The notes: a model not told the origin generated them from the letters alone. Positions 43,829 through 54,068 are shown, counted from the stretch's first letter. The stretch: DNA of 64,000 nucleotides from Methylobrevis albus (GCF_015904235.1 NZ_JADZLT010000050.1:124001-188000); one strand, 5' to 3'. A program made the numbers and translations.

Positions 43829-44590
43829 TCAGTAGAGGCTGGCGGCGAGCGTCTGCGCCTGCCGCCGCATGTCCTCGTCCGGTATGGGTCCGGAGAGGGC
43901 GTACACCGTCTCGCCCACCTGCCAGTAGGCCGTACGGCCGGCATCGGTGATGGTGAGCGAGGGCGGGATCACGTCGAAGCTGCCGGAGCGCGCGGCGAAC
44001 AGGAACAGCCGATCACCGGCGGCGTCCTCGACGATCATCTCGATCGAGTGGCCGCTGCGCGTCGGGAACACCTGCGCGTCGCGCACCTGCCAGCCCTGGG
44101 GCAGTGCGGGGATCGCGATGCCGGTGCCGGCGGCGAGCTCGCCCGGGTCGAAGGCTTCGGCTTCCGGCTGCGAGTCGAGTTCGGCGCGCAGCACCGCGGT
44201 GTGGTAGGCGTGCACCGCGTCCTCGATGAAGGCCGGCCGGGCGTCGGCGGCGACGCTGACGCCGGTGGTGAGGAACACGGCATGGCCGACCCAGCCGGCG
44301 CCGATCAGCAGGCCGATCGAGGCGGCACGGCGCATGGCGACGAAGCCGCGGCGGCGGCGCAGGCCGGCGACGAGGCGGAAGGCGGCGGCGCGGTTCGACG
44401 ACGTCACCGCCACGGGACCGCCGCAGGCGGCCCGCATGGCGTCGCGCAGCGAGAGGTCGGCCATCACCCGGGCGGCGATCGCCGGATTGCGCGCGAGGAA
44501 GGCTTCCACCTCGACCCGGCGCTCGAGCGGCAGTTCGCCGTCGACGAAGGCGACGAGGTCGTCCTCGCCGAACTGGAAATCAGGATGCAT
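43829..44590 (-). CDS. Anti-sigma factor, membrane-bound
   Basis: The 253-residue protein starts with an anti-sigma-like helical domain (DDLVAFVDGELPLERRVEVE, then AFLARNP), followed by one membrane helix at about 88-108 and a periplasmic domain. The zinc-binding His-x3-Cys-x2-Cys motif of ZAS proteins is absent. It overlaps the ECF sigma gene by 11 nt, which supports its role as that factor's partner. The signal it senses is unknown. Confidence 0.82.
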   Translation of the reverse strand: MHPDFQFGEDDLVAFVDGELPLERRVEVEAFLARNPAIAARVMADLSLRDAMRAACGGPVAVTSSNRAAAFRLVAGLRRRRGFVAMRRAASIGLLIGAGWVGHAVFLTTGVSVAADARPAFIEDAVHAYHTAVLRAELDSQPEAEAFDPGELAAGTGIAIPALPQGWQVRDAQVFPTRSGHSIEMIVEDAAGDRLFLFAARSGSFDVIPPSLTITDAGRTAYWQVGETVYALSGPIPDEDMRRQAQTLAASLY

Positions 44591-45140
44591 CGGAACCTCC
44601 GACGAGCTTGAGGTCGGGGGGGCCGCGGCGCGGGGCGCCGGCCGGCCCGTCGCGCGTCTCTTCCCAGGCGCGCAGCGCGGCGCGGCCGCGGGCGAGGCGC
44701 GACATCAGCGTGCCGACGGGAACGCCCAGCACCACGGCCGCCTCGGCATAGGACAGGCCCTCGACGGCGACGAGGTGCAGCGCGGCGCGCTGCTCCTCGG
44801 GGAGCGCCATCAGCGCGCGGCCGACTTCGGCGAGGCGCAGCTGGCCATCCTGCGACGGCGGCTGCTGGTGCGTCGTCGTCATGTCGGCGAGGGCCGAGCG
44901 CCGGCGCGCCTCCGCCGCATCGCGGCGGCGGCGGCTGATGAAGGTGTTGTGCAGGATCGAGAGCAGCCAGCCGCGCAGATTGCCCTCGGGCCGGAACGAC
45001 GCCCCGGATTCGAGCGCCTTGAGCAGCGCCTCGCCGACGAGATCGTCGGCTTCGGCCGCATCGCCGCGCGCCAGCGACCGCGCATAGCGCGTCATCGGCT
45101 CGAGGTGACTGACGACATCGGGAGGCTCGGGTTCGCTCAT
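44580..45140 (-). CDS. ECF-family RNA polymerase sigma factor
   Basis: The 186-residue protein has sigma region 2 at about 14-80 (YARSLARGDAAEADDLVGEA, then NLRGWLLSILHNTFIS) and region 4 at about 106-158 (LPEEQRAALHLVAVEGLSYA, then VPVGTLMSRLARGR). It directs RNA polymerase to stress or iron-type regulons. It is co-transcribed with the anti-sigma gene. A GGAAC pentamer lies upstream on the minus strand (45180-45184), but no matching -10 box was found, so autoregulation is not shown. Confidence 0.92.
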   Translation of the reverse strand: MSEPEPPDVVSHLEPMTRYARSLARGDAAEADDLVGEALLKALESGASFRPEGNLRGWLLSILHNTFISRRRRDAAEARRRSALADMTTTHQQPPSQDGQLRLAEVGRALMALPEEQRAALHLVAVEGLSYAEAAVVLGVPVGTLMSRLARGRAALRAWEETRDGPAGAPRRGPPDLKLVGGSDAS

Positions 45141-45202
45141 GCCCCATATACGCCGGCCGCGCGGCGACTAGTCCCGGTCGTTCCAAAGAATCTTCGAAGT
45201 CG

Positions 45203-46213
45203 TCATTCGAATCGGATGGGGATCGAGACGCGCCGCGGCGACGTCCCGACGGCCGGCGGCATCGGCGGCAGCGGCGAGGCGCGGCGCACCATGTCGGCGA
45301 CGGCCGCATCGGCAGCGCTGTCGCCCGACGAGCGGACGATCGCGACCGACGAGACCGCCCCCGACGGAGCGACCACGAACTGTACCGTCGCGCTGACCCG
45401 CCGGCTGGCCGCACCACGCACCGACCGGCGCTGGCGCATGATGTCGGCGCGCATCGCCGACATGTAGCGGCGCAGGGCGCTGGGGTCGGGCTGGCCGGCG
45501 CCGCTCGCCTGGCGGCCGGCGACGGCGGCCGGGGCCGGCGGCGGGGCGCGGGTTTCGGTGCGCGCGGGTGCCTTCGGACGTTCCGTGCGTTCGGGGCGCT
45601 TCTGGGCGGTCTGGCGCACCGGCTCGCGCGGCGGGCGGGGCTTCGCCGTCGGCAGCACTGGCGGCGCAACGACCTCCTCGGCGATCTCCACCTCGGGCGG
45701 CGTCTCCAGCGCGACCTCGGCCGGCGGCGTCTCGATCACCTCCGACGGCATCGGCTCGGCGGTGACCTCCTCGATCGGCGGCGGCTCGACGGTCTCGGGC
45801 GGCGGCGGTTCGACGGCGTCCGGCGGCGGCGGCTCCACGGCGTCCTCGGGCGGCGGCTCGGTCGCCTCGACCGGCTCGGGCGGCGCTTCCTCCGCCACCG
45901 TCTCGACGGTCTCGGCCGGTGTCGCCTGCTCCACCGTCTCGCTCGGCGCGTCGCTGGGCGGCACTTCGGCGGCGGTCTCGGAGGCGATGCTCATCACCGA
46001 TTCGGCGGGCGGCAACGCGAGTTCGGCCGGCAGGTCGATCATGATCGCGGCTTCCGGCGCCTCGTTCGCGAGCGGCGCCTCGTCGCGGGCGAGCAGCGCG
46101 AAGCCGCCGGCGGCGTGCAGCATGGCGACGAGGGCGAAGCTCGCCACCCATAGGCTCGGCCGCCCGCCGATGTCGCCGCCGCGGACGGCGCCGCCAAGGA
46201 CCAGCGTGCTCAT
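45203..46213 (-). CDS. tonB: TonB-family energy transducer
   Basis: This 336-residue protein has one N-terminal membrane helix (about 22-42), a long Pro/Glu-rich periplasmic stretch (about 60-200) and a C-terminal TonB domain (about 250-336, ending VSIPIRFE). It transmits proton-motive force to outer-membrane receptors. It starts in a four-base overlap with exbD. No TonB-dependent receptor is in the window, so the substrate is unknown. Confidence 0.92.
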   Translation of the reverse strand: MSTLVLGGAVRGGDIGGRPSLWVASFALVAMLHAAGGFALLARDEAPLANEAPEAAIMIDLPAELALPPAESVMSIASETAAEVPPSDAPSETVEQATPAETVETVAEEAPPEPVEATEPPPEDAVEPPPPDAVEPPPPETVEPPPIEEVTAEPMPSEVIETPPAEVALETPPEVEIAEEVVAPPVLPTAKPRPPREPVRQTAQKRPERTERPKAPARTETRAPPPAPAAVAGRQASGAGQPDPSALRRYMSAMRADIMRQRRSVRGAASRRVSATVQFVVAPSGAVSSVAIVRSSGDSAADAAVADMVRRASPLPPMPPAVGTSPRRVSIPIRFE

Positions 46214-46650
46214 GGAGCCGGGCCGAGCCCGGAGCCCGGCAGGGTTTCGAGGCCGACGAGAGCGATCTTCAGGTAGCCCGCAGCGCGGAGGGCGTTCATC
46301 GTCTCGGTGAGGTCGCCGTAGGACACCGAGCGGTCGGCGCGCAGGAAGACGCGCTCGTCCTTGTTGCCGCCGCTCAACGCATCGAGGGCGCCACCGAGCG
46401 CCTCGCGCGCCACCGGCTCGCTGCCGAGCACCAGCGACAGGTCTTCCTTGACGGTGAGGTACATCGGCTTGTCGGGCCGCGGCTGCGCCGGCGCGGTGGA
46501 GCCCGGCAGGTCGACGGCGACGTCGACGGTGGAGAGCGGCGCCGCCACCATGAAGATGATCAGCAGCACCAGCATCACGTCGATGAACGGCGTGACGTTG
46601 ATCTCGTGCGATTCGGTGAGGTCGTCGCCGTCGTCGAGCTTGCCGGCCAT
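46210..46650 (-). CDS. exbD: ExbD proton-channel subunit
   Basis: The 146-residue protein has the ExbD/TolR layout: ESHEINVTPFIDVMLVLLII with the channel Asp in the membrane helix (about 24-44), then a periplasmic domain. It works with ExbB and TonB. It begins 15 nt after exbB and overlaps tonB by four bases. Confidence 0.95.
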   Translation of the reverse strand: MAGKLDDGDDLTESHEINVTPFIDVMLVLLIIFMVAAPLSTVDVAVDLPGSTAPAQPRPDKPMYLTVKEDLSLVLGSEPVAREALGGALDALSGGNKDERVFLRADRSVSYGDLTETMNALRAAGYLKIALVGLETLPGSGLGPAP

Positions 46651-46665
46651 GTCCCGCCCTCCCCT

Positions 46666-47625
<960 letters not shown>

Positions 47626-47706
47626 GCCGATGTCCTCAAACCGAACTGATGGTTCCGGTGCCCGGAGGCCGGATCCGCTGCCGCCGCCGTCACGGGCGGC
47701 GGGTTG

Positions 47707-48129
47707 TCATTTCGAAAAGCGCGCCGGCGTGCGGCTGGCGGTCTCGATGCGGTCCATGCAGTCCGTGGCCGGCCCGGCATCGGTGGTGCAGGACATGATC
47801 TCGTTGACGAGCACGCGCGAGACGTCCGGGCAGGCGAGGCCGGCGACCGGGAACGTCTTCACCACGGTCTTGCCGCGGGCGAGCGGCGCGAGCTCCGCCG
47901 CGATCCGCTTGGCGACGATGCCCGCGCCGTCGAAGATCACGAGGTCGAGCTTCAGCGACGCGAGTGCGACGGGGCCGTTCTCGACGACGACGGTGGCGCG
48001 GCAATCGCTGCCGGCGGCCTCGAGCCGGTTGAGTTCGATCCGGATCGGAATCGCCGCCTGGTCCTGCGCCCCGACAGGCCCCGCCCCCGCGCAGCACATC
48101 GCCGCCAGCAGAATCGCCGTCCGTCTCAT
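47707..48129 (-). CDS. Small secreted protein ahead of exbB
   Basis: This 140-residue protein has a signal peptide (RRTAILLAAMCCAGAGPVGA) and a mature domain with five cysteines, including Cys in SDCRATVVVENG, ACPDVSRV and IMSCTTD. It is predicted periplasmic. GGAGT lies 6 nt before the ATG at 48129. It is the first gene of the same-strand set with exbB, exbD and tonB, 81 bp upstream of exbB. I do not recognise a characterised family. Confidence 0.72.
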   Translation of the reverse strand: MRRTAILLAAMCCAGAGPVGAQDQAAIPIRIELNRLEAAGSDCRATVVVENGPVALASLKLDLVIFDGAGIVAKRIAAELAPLARGKTVVKTFPVAGLACPDVSRVLVNEIMSCTTDAGPATDCMDRIETASRTPARFSK

Positions 48130-48512
48130 CGCCCACTCCACACCCGTCGGCCGCACCCGGCACCCGCAAACCCGCCGGATTTCGACCGGCGATTTAACTT
48201 GAGCTTCTAACTCCACAATTCGAGCGATGCAACCGCCTGTCCGCACCGCTCTCTCCTGCCCATCAGTGACTCGTCAAGCGCACGAAGGAGCCTGTGACGG
48301 CGCCGGGCGACGTGCCGCACCCCGCCTCGGGACGACGAGAAGCCCGACACTGTTGCGGCGCACGCACCGACGTGCATTTCAATCGATTTAATTTTTGCAC
48401 TCGCACAGTGCCGTGCCGGACTGGCTTGTCCGCAAAAATGTTCGTTGTAGAAATCGACAGGCGATCCGGGCACTTTGTCCGGACCAATGGAACACAAGAA
48501 AGGACACCCGCC
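48130..48512 (+). promoter_or_regulatory. Divergent regulatory region before the CoA-transferase
   Basis: No gene is seen in this 383 bp gap. It has a relatively AT-rich patch around 48384-48396. Three short inverted repeats follow: GCACT/AGTGC at 48397-48411, CGGAC/GTCCG at 48417-48432 and TCCGG/CCGGA at 48465-48483. AGAAAGGA just before 48504 is the probable ribosome-binding site for the CoA-transferase gene. Confidence 0.4.
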
Positions 48513-49229
48513 TTGCGAAAGGTCCATTCCACCGCGGTGGAGGCGCTCGCCGGCCTGCTGAAGGACGACATGGTGATCATGTCCGGCGGCTTCGGCCTCT
48601 GCGGCATCCCTGAGTCGCTGATCCTCGCCGTGCGCGAATCCGGCGTGAAGGGGCTCACCGTGATCTCCAACAATGCCGGCGTCGACGGCATCGGCCTCGG
48701 CATCCTGCTCGAGACCCGGCAGATCCGGAAAATGATCTCGTCCTATGTCGGCGAGAACAAGCTGTTCGCGCAGCAGTTCCTCGGCGGCCAGCTCGAGCTC
48801 GAGTTCAATCCGCAGGGCACGCTGGCCGAGCGCATCCGCGCCGGCGGCGCCGGCATTCCCGCCTTCTTCACCAAGACCGGCGTCGGCACGCTGGTGGCGG
48901 AAGGCAAGGAAGTGCGCGAGTTCGACGGCGAAAACTACGTGATGGAGCGCGGCCTGTTCGCCGATCTCTCGATCGTGCACGCCTTCAAGGGCGACAAGGA
49001 AGGCAACCTCGTCTACCGGAAGACCGCGCGGAACTTCAATCCGATGATGGCGACCGCCGCGAAGGTCACCGTCGCCGAAGTCGAGCATCTCGTCGAGGTC
49101 GGCGAGATCGACCCGGACCAGATCCACACCCCGGGCATCTACGTGAAGCGCATGGTGCACGTGCCGAACCCGGTGAAGCACATCGAGCAGCGCACCACCC
49201 GCAAGCGTCCCGTCGAGGAGACCGTCTGA
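48513..49229 (+). CDS. scoA: 3-oxoacid CoA-transferase subunit A
   Basis: This 238-residue protein is the A subunit of a two-subunit CoA-transferase of the SCOT/AtoD type, which moves CoA from succinyl-CoA to acetoacetate during ketone-body or PHB use. [14 protein letters not shown] near residues 28-41 is the family CoA-binding loop. I chose the TTG at 48513, which gives the usual start ahead of [16 protein letters not shown], with AGAAAGGA 9-10 nt upstream. An upstream ATG at 48294 is unlikely because the extra 73 residues look non-coding. Its stop shares a base with the next gene. Confidence 0.93.
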   Translation: MRKVHSTAVEALAGLLKDDMVIMSGGFGLCGIPESLILAVRESGVKGLTVISNNAGVDGIGLGILLETRQIRKMISSYVGENKLFAQQFLGGQLELEFNPQGTLAERIRAGGAGIPAFFTKTGVGTLVAEGKEVREFDGENYVMERGLFADLSIVHAFKGDKEGNLVYRKTARNFNPMMATAAKVTVAEVEHLVEVGEIDPDQIHTPGIYVKRMVHVPNPVKHIEQRTTRKRPVEETV

Positions 49230-49885
49230 TGGCCTGGACCCGTGACGAAATGGCGGCCCGCGCCGCCAAGGAGCTGCGCGACGGCTTCTACGTGAACCTC
49301 GGCATCGGCATCCCGACGCTGGTCTCGAACTTCATTCCCGAGGGCATGTCGGTCCAGCTGCAGAGCGAGAACGGCATGATGGGCATGGGCCCGTTCCCCT
49401 ATGAGGGCGAAGAGGACGCCGACCTGATCAACGCCGGCAAGCAGACCGTGACCGAACTGCCGTCGACGAGCTTCTTCTCGTCGGCCGACAGCTTCGCGAT
49501 GATCCGCGGCGGCCACATCGACCTCTCGATCCTCGGCGCGATGCAGGTGGCCGAAAACGGCGACCTCGCCAACTGGATGATTCCGGGCAAGATGGTGAAG
49601 GGCATGGGCGGCGCGATGGACCTCGTCGCCGGCGTCAAGCGCGTCGTCGTGCTGATGGAGCACACCGCCAAGGGCGAGCCGAAGCTCTTGAAGCGCTGCA
49701 ACCTGCCGCTCACCGGCACCGGCGTCGTCGACATGGTGGTCACCGACCTCTGCGTCTTCGAGATCGACAAGGCGGGGGGCACCGGCATGACGCTGATCGA
49801 ACTCGCCCCCGGCGTGACGGTGGACGAGGTCAAGGCGCAGACCGAGGCGTCGTTCACGGTGGCGGGAGCGCTGCAGGCGGCTTGA
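49229..49885 (+). CDS. scoB: 3-oxoacid CoA-transferase subunit B
   Basis: The 218-residue B subunit carries the catalytic glutamate Glu47 in [11 protein letters not shown], which forms the glutamyl-CoA intermediate. [17 protein letters not shown] lies just before it. The ATG overlaps the scoA stop (TGATG), so the two subunits are translated together. The product closely fits SCOT rather than AtoAD of short-chain fatty-acid use. Confidence 0.95.
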   Translation: MAWTRDEMAARAAKELRDGFYVNLGIGIPTLVSNFIPEGMSVQLQSENGMMGMGPFPYEGEEDADLINAGKQTVTELPSTSFFSSADSFAMIRGGHIDLSILGAMQVAENGDLANWMIPGKMVKGMGGAMDLVAGVKRVVVLMEHTAKGEPKLLKRCNLPLTGTGVVDMVVTDLCVFEIDKAGGTGMTLIELAPGVTVDEVKAQTEASFTVAGALQAA

Positions 49886-49893
49886 GGTTTCGT

Positions 49894-50082
49894 GCCGTGG
49901 GGCGGCCCCCTCCCTGTCCCTCCCCCGCTTCGCAGGAGAGGGGACGCAGGAGGTTAGGGCGCCCCCATCAGCAGCGAATCGCTTCGGCGTAGCCTCTGTT
50001 TTACGAAAGTCCCATCCCCCATCGTCCCCTCTCCTGCGAAGCGGGGGAGGTGCGCAGCACGGGAGGGGGGAGGCCCCACGGC
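49894..50082. repeat. Composite palindromic repeat, copy A
   Basis: This 189 bp element begins GCCGTGGGGC and ends GCCCCACGGC. Inside it are two arms, CCCGCTTCGCAGGAGAGGGG at 49924-49943 and its inverse at 50024-50043, around a unique core that includes GTTTTACGAAAGTCCCATC. A second copy lies at 51125-51315. Confidence 0.85.
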
Positions 50083-50127
50083 ACGCCCCCCTTCCACCAC
50101 CCCACCCCGCCTGATATCCCCGCGGCC

Positions 50128-50898
50128 ATGTCGTTCACCGTCGCCGCCCTCTATCGCTTCGTCGAGATCCCCGACCCCGCCGCCCTCCGCGACCGGCTCC
50201 AAGCCGTCGCCGAGGCCGGCGGGGTGAAGGGGACGTTGCTCGTCGCCGGCGAGGGGATCAACGGCACGATCGCGGGAACCGATGACGCGGTCGAGGCCGT
50301 GCTGGCGGCGCTCGCCGCGGAGCCGGCGTTCGGCGGGCGGGACGGGCTGGAGCTGAAATACTCTACCGCTGCGGCGATGCCGTTCGGGCGGCTGAAGGTC
50401 AAGGTGAAGCCGGAGATCGTCACCATCGGCGATGCGGCGGCCGACCCCACGCGGCGCGTCGGCACCTATGTCGCGCCGGAAGACTGGAATGCGCTGATCG
50501 CCGACCCCGACGTGGTGGTGCTCGACACCCGCAACGACTTCGAGGTGCGGATGGGCCGGTTCGAGGGCGCGGCCAACCCGGAGATCGAGCGCTTTTCCGA
50601 GTTTCCCGCCTATGTCGACCGGGCGCTCGACCCCGTCCGGCAGCGGCGCGTCGCGATGTACTGCACCGGCGGCATCCGCTGCGAGAAGGCCTCGGCGCTG
50701 CTGCTGGCGCGCGGTTTCGACGAGGTGTTCCACCTCAAGGGCGGCATTCTCGCCTATCTCGAACAGGTGCCCGAGGCGGAGAGCCGCTGGCGCGGCGACT
50801 GCTTCGTGTTCGACGAGCGCGTCGCGCTCGGGCATGGTCTCGCCGAACGCCCCGGCCCGCGCGAACGCGACGCCGGTCTCCAGAAGGATGAGCCATGA
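50128..50898 (+). CDS. trhO: tRNA uridine(34) hydroxylase TrhO
   Basis: TrhO (YceA) hydroxylates U34 of tRNAs on the way to 5-methoxy- or 5-carboxymethoxyuridine. The 256-residue protein has an N-terminal acylphosphatase-like part and a rhodanese domain with the active Cys179 in YCTGGIRCEKAS (Cys185 also conserved). GEGINGTIAG at 41-50 is a family marker. The ATG at 50128 gives the standard start. It forms a unit with slyX, enclosed by the two repeat copies. Confidence 0.93.
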   Translation: MSFTVAALYRFVEIPDPAALRDRLQAVAEAGGVKGTLLVAGEGINGTIAGTDDAVEAVLAALAAEPAFGGRDGLELKYSTAAAMPFGRLKVKVKPEIVTIGDAAADPTRRVGTYVAPEDWNALIADPDVVVLDTRNDFEVRMGRFEGAANPEIERFSEFPAYVDRALDPVRQRRVAMYCTGGIRCEKASALLLARGFDEVFHLKGGILAYLEQVPEAESRWRGDCFVFDERVALGHGLAERPGPRERDAGLQKDEP

Positions 50899-51116
50899 GC
50901 CCCGACGACGACCTCGCCGCCCGCGTCGACCGGCTGGAGATGCGGATCGCCTACCAGGACGACACCATCGAGGACCTCAACGCGACGATCACCGCGCAGT
51001 GGACGCTGGTCGACGCGCTGAAGCGCGAGTTGGAGCGGCTGTCGGACCGGGTGACCCAGGCCGAACGGGCCGCGGCGTCCGCCGGCCCGCCGGAGCCGCC
51101 GCCGCCGCATTATTGA
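50895..51116 (+). CDS. slyX: SlyX-family protein
   Basis: The 73-residue protein is a predicted coiled coil (DLAARVDRLEMRIAYQDDTI, then EDLNATITAQW) ending in a Pro-rich tail PPEPPPPHY, as in SlyX. Its role is unknown. It starts in a four-base ATGA overlap with trhO. Confidence 0.92.
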   Translation: MSPDDDLAARVDRLEMRIAYQDDTIEDLNATITAQWTLVDALKRELERLSDRVTQAERAAASAGPPEPPPPHY

Positions 51117-51124
51117 GGGGTTTT

Positions 51125-51315
51125 GCCGTGGGGCTTCCCCCCTCCCGTGCTGCGCACCTCCCCCGCTTCGCAGGAGAGGGGACGCAGGAGGATGGGACTC
51201 CCGGGGTCACTGGAGTCTCGCTTCGGCGCAGTCGCTGTTTTGCGAAAGTCCCATCGCCCATCGTCCCCTCTCCTGCGAAGCGGGGGAGGGACAGGGAGGG
51301 GGGAAGGCCCCACGG
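51125..51315. repeat. Composite palindromic repeat, copy B
   Basis: This second copy of about 190 bp has the same arms and ends as copy A. The core (TGTTTTGCGAAAGTCCCATC and neighbours) is in the same direction as in copy A. The outer arm extensions are exchanged: GTGCTGCGCACC is on the left here but appears inverted on the right in copy A. Confidence 0.85.
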
Positions 51316-51326
51316 TAAAGCGCCGC

Positions 51327-52622
51327 TCACAGCCGATCCAGCAGCGCAAACCAGCTCATCGCCGCCACCTGCGTCGGGAAGCGCAGCCATTTGCCGCCGG
51401 GGAACGGCGGGCATGGCAGGGCGGCGAAGGCGTCGAAGCGTTCGGTGACGCCGGCGATCGCCTCGGCGAGGATGTGGCCGGCGTAAGGCGCCATCATCAC
51501 GCCCTGCCCCGAATAGCCGGCCGCGACCCAGACGTTGGGCTTCGGGCGGCGCACGTAGGGCAGCCGGTTCACCGTGATGCCGAGGGTGCCGCCCCAGGCG
51601 TGGCTGACCGCGACATCGGCGAGCTGCGGGTAGATCTTCGCCATGTGGCGGCGCACGAAGCCGGCGATATCGGCCGGGAACTTCGCGCCGAAGGTCTCGC
51701 CGCCGCCGAACAGCAGCCGGCGGTCCGGCGTCATCCGCCAGTAGTAGACGACGAAGCGGCTGTCGGCCGCCGCCTCGCCGCCGGGCAGCAGCGCGTCGCC
51801 CTCGGGCCCTAGCGGTTCGGTGGTGAGGATGAAGTTGTTGAGCGGCAGGATGCGCGCCTCGGTGTCGGGATCGAGGCCGGCGAGGTAGCCGTTGCCGGCG
51901 AGCACCAGCGCGTCGGCGACGATGCTGCCCGCCGCCGTGCGCAGCCGCACCTTGGCGCCGTGCTCGACGCCGACGGCCCGGCTGTCCTCGAAGATGCGCG
52001 CGCCGGCGGCGCTCGCGGCGCGGGCGAGGCCGAGGGCGAATTTCAGCGGGTGGAGATGGCCGCCGGTCGGGTCGATCGCCGCGCCGAAATAGGCGTCGGT
52101 GCCGAGCGCCGCCGCGGTGTCGGCCCGGTTCAGAACGCGGTAGGGGCCGAGGCCCCAGGCCTCGGTCAGCCGCTCGGCGTGGGCTTTCGCCCCATCGACG
52201 TCGCGGGCGCGGTGCACCGCCTCGATCAGGCCGGGGCGGAGATCGCAGTCGATGCCGAGGCGGTCGATCAGGCCGAGCTGGTGGCGGCGCGCTTCTTCCG
52301 CGAAGCCGACGAGGCGGCGGGCGGCGGGTTCGCCGAGGCGGGCGGCGAGCCAGTCCGGGTCGCGGCGCTGGCCGGGGTGGATCTGGCCGCCGTTGCGGCC
52401 CGAGGCACCCCAGCCGACCTTGTTCGCCTCGAGCACGACGACGTCGTAGCCGCGCTCGGCGAGGCGCAGGGCTGCGCCGAGGCCGGTGTAGCCGGCGCCG
52501 ACGACGACCACATCGGCCCGCGTCTCGCCGGCGAGCGCCGGGTATGCCGGCAGCGGGCCGGCGGAGGCGGCGTACCACGACGGCGCATGCGGCGCCCTGC
52601 CCTCGCGCGGCATCAGCGGCAT
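51327..52622 (-). CDS. FAD-dependent oxidase, PuuB-like
   Basis: The 431-residue DAO-family flavoprotein has a dinucleotide motif GAGYTG at 42-47 and the GASGRNGGQ segment at 72-80 that is typical of gamma-glutamylputrescine oxidase and related amine oxidases. It would oxidise gamma-glutamyl-polyamine, giving an aldehyde, ammonia and H2O2. Its start is 5 nt from the aminotransferase stop, in the polyamine arm. Exact substrate is inferred from the GS-like gene upstream. Confidence 0.85.
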   Translation of the reverse strand: MPLMPREGRAPHAPSWYAASAGPLPAYPALAGETRADVVVVGAGYTGLGAALRLAERGYDVVVLEANKVGWGASGRNGGQIHPGQRRDPDWLAARLGEPAARRLVGFAEEARRHQLGLIDRLGIDCDLRPGLIEAVHRARDVDGAKAHAERLTEAWGLGPYRVLNRADTAAALGTDAYFGAAIDPTGGHLHPLKFALGLARAASAAGARIFEDSRAVGVEHGAKVRLRTAAGSIVADALVLAGNGYLAGLDPDTEARILPLNNFILTTEPLGPEGDALLPGGEAAADSRFVVYYWRMTPDRRLLFGGGETFGAKFPADIAGFVRRHMAKIYPQLADVAVSHAWGGTLGITVNRLPYVRRPKPNVWVAAGYSGQGVMMAPYAGHILAEAIAGVTERFDAFAALPCPPFPGGKWLRFPTQVAAMSWFALLDRL

Positions 52623-52627
52623 GGCGG

Positions 52628-54019
52628 TCAGCCCATCCGTCCGTCGGCCTTCAGCGCGGCGTAGGTATCGTCGAGCGTCTTCTCGGTGAGGCGCACCAGC
52701 TCGTCGGCCTCCTCGTGGTTGAGCACCAGCGGCGGCGAGATGATCATGGTGTCCTTCACCGCGCGCATGACGAGGCCGTTCGCAAACGAGAAGTCGCGGC
52801 AGATCGTGCCGACCTTGCCGGGATCGGGGAAGCGGCGGCGTTCGGGCTTTGCCGGCACCAGTTCAAGCGCGCCGATCAGGCCGACCATGCGCGCCTCGCC
52901 GACGAGGGGATGGTCGCCGAGCGCCAGCCACTTCTTCTGGAGGTAGGGGCCGATGTCGTTGGCGACCCGCTCGACGAGGCCCTCGTCGCGGATGATCCGG
53001 AGGTTGGCGATGGCGGCGGCGCAGGCGACCGGGTGGCCGGAATAGGTGTAGCCGTGGTTGAAATCGCCGAACTCGCCGGCGACCATCAGGCTCGCCACCT
53101 TCTCGCCGACGAGGACGCCGCCGATCGGCAGGTAGCCCGACGACAGGCCCTTGGCGACCGGCATCAGGTCGGGCTCGATGCCGACGAACTCGGAGCCGAA
53201 CCAGCGGCCGGTGCGGCCGAAGCCGCAGATGACCTCGTCGGCGACCAGCAGGATCTCGCGCTCCTTGCAGATGCGGGCGACCTCGGGCCAGTAGGTGGAG
53301 GGCGGGATGATGACGCCGCCGGCGCCCTGGATCGGCTCGGCGATGAAGGCGGCGACATTGCCCTCGCCGAGCTGCTCGATCGCGACTTCGAGTTCGCGCG
53401 CGGCTACGAGGCCGAACTCCTCGGGCGACAGCTCGCCGCCCTCGTCGAACCAGTAGGGCTGGGCGATGTGGTGGATGCCGGGGATCGGCAGGCCGCCCTG
53501 CGCGTGCATCGGGCCCATGCCGCCGAGGCTGGCGCCGGCGACGGTGGACCCGTGATAGGCGTTGCGGCGGGCGATGATCACCTTCTTGTCCGGCTTGCCG
53601 AGCTTCGCCCAGTAGGTCCGCACGAGACGCAGCACGGTGTCGTTCGATTCCGAGCCGGAGCCGGTGAAGAAGACGTGCTTGAACTGCGGCGGCGAGAGCT
53701 CCGCCAGCAGCTCGGCGAGGCGGATCGCCGGCGGGTGGGTCGTCTTGAAGAAGGTGTTGTAGTAGGCGAGCTCCGCCATCTGCGCCTGCACCGCCTCGGC
53801 GATCTCTGGCCGGCCGTGGCCGATGTTGACGCACCAGAGCCCGGCCATGCCGTCGAGAATGCGGTTGCCATCGCTGTCCTCGAGGAAGCAGCCCTTGGCG
53901 CGCACGATGATGCGCGAGCCCTCGGCGTTGAGCGCCTTCATGTCGGAGAAGGGATGCAGGTGATGGGCGGCGTCGAGCGCGCGCAGCGGGCCGGTGGGGT
54001 AGAGGTTCGAGACGGTCAC
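52628..54019 (-). CDS. Class III aminotransferase, putrescine-pyruvate type
   Basis: The 463-residue PLP enzyme has TGSGSESNDT at 119-128, Asp261 (LVADEVICGFGRTG), Schiff-base Lys290 (PVAKGLSSGYLPIGG) and a C-terminal domain as in SpuC/YgjG-like putrescine aminotransferases. It probably moves the amino group of putrescine or a related amine to pyruvate. Next to it lie a PuuB-like oxidase and an MscS gene 49 bp upstream. This gives a second, transamination route for putrescine. Confidence 0.9.
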   Translation of the reverse strand: MTVSNLYPTGPLRALDAAHHLHPFSDMKALNAEGSRIIVRAKGCFLEDSDGNRILDGMAGLWCVNIGHGRPEIAEAVQAQMAELAYYNTFFKTTHPPAIRLAELLAELSPPQFKHVFFTGSGSESNDTVLRLVRTYWAKLGKPDKKVIIARRNAYHGSTVAGASLGGMGPMHAQGGLPIPGIHHIAQPYWFDEGGELSPEEFGLVAARELEVAIEQLGEGNVAAFIAEPIQGAGGVIIPPSTYWPEVARICKEREILLVADEVICGFGRTGRWFGSEFVGIEPDLMPVAKGLSSGYLPIGGVLVGEKVASLMVAGEFGDFNHGYTYSGHPVACAAAIANLRIIRDEGLVERVANDIGPYLQKKWLALGDHPLVGEARMVGLIGALELVPAKPERRRFPDPGKVGTICRDFSFANGLVMRAVKDTMIISPPLVLNHEEADELVRLTEKTLDDTYAALKADGRMG

Positions 54020-54068
54020 GTTGTTCTCCTTGGCGCACCGGCGCGCGGCGTTGGCGACGCCGGCGCCG

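Noticed and set aside
45141-45202. Autoregulatory ECF promoter before the sigma gene
   Set aside because: A GGAAC-like -35 box is visible on the minus strand at 45180-45184, but no suitable -10 box lies at the required spacing.
49894-51315. CRISPR-like repeat-spacer array
   Set aside because: There are only two large copies, each palindromic and 1 kb apart with genes between; no short regular spacers.
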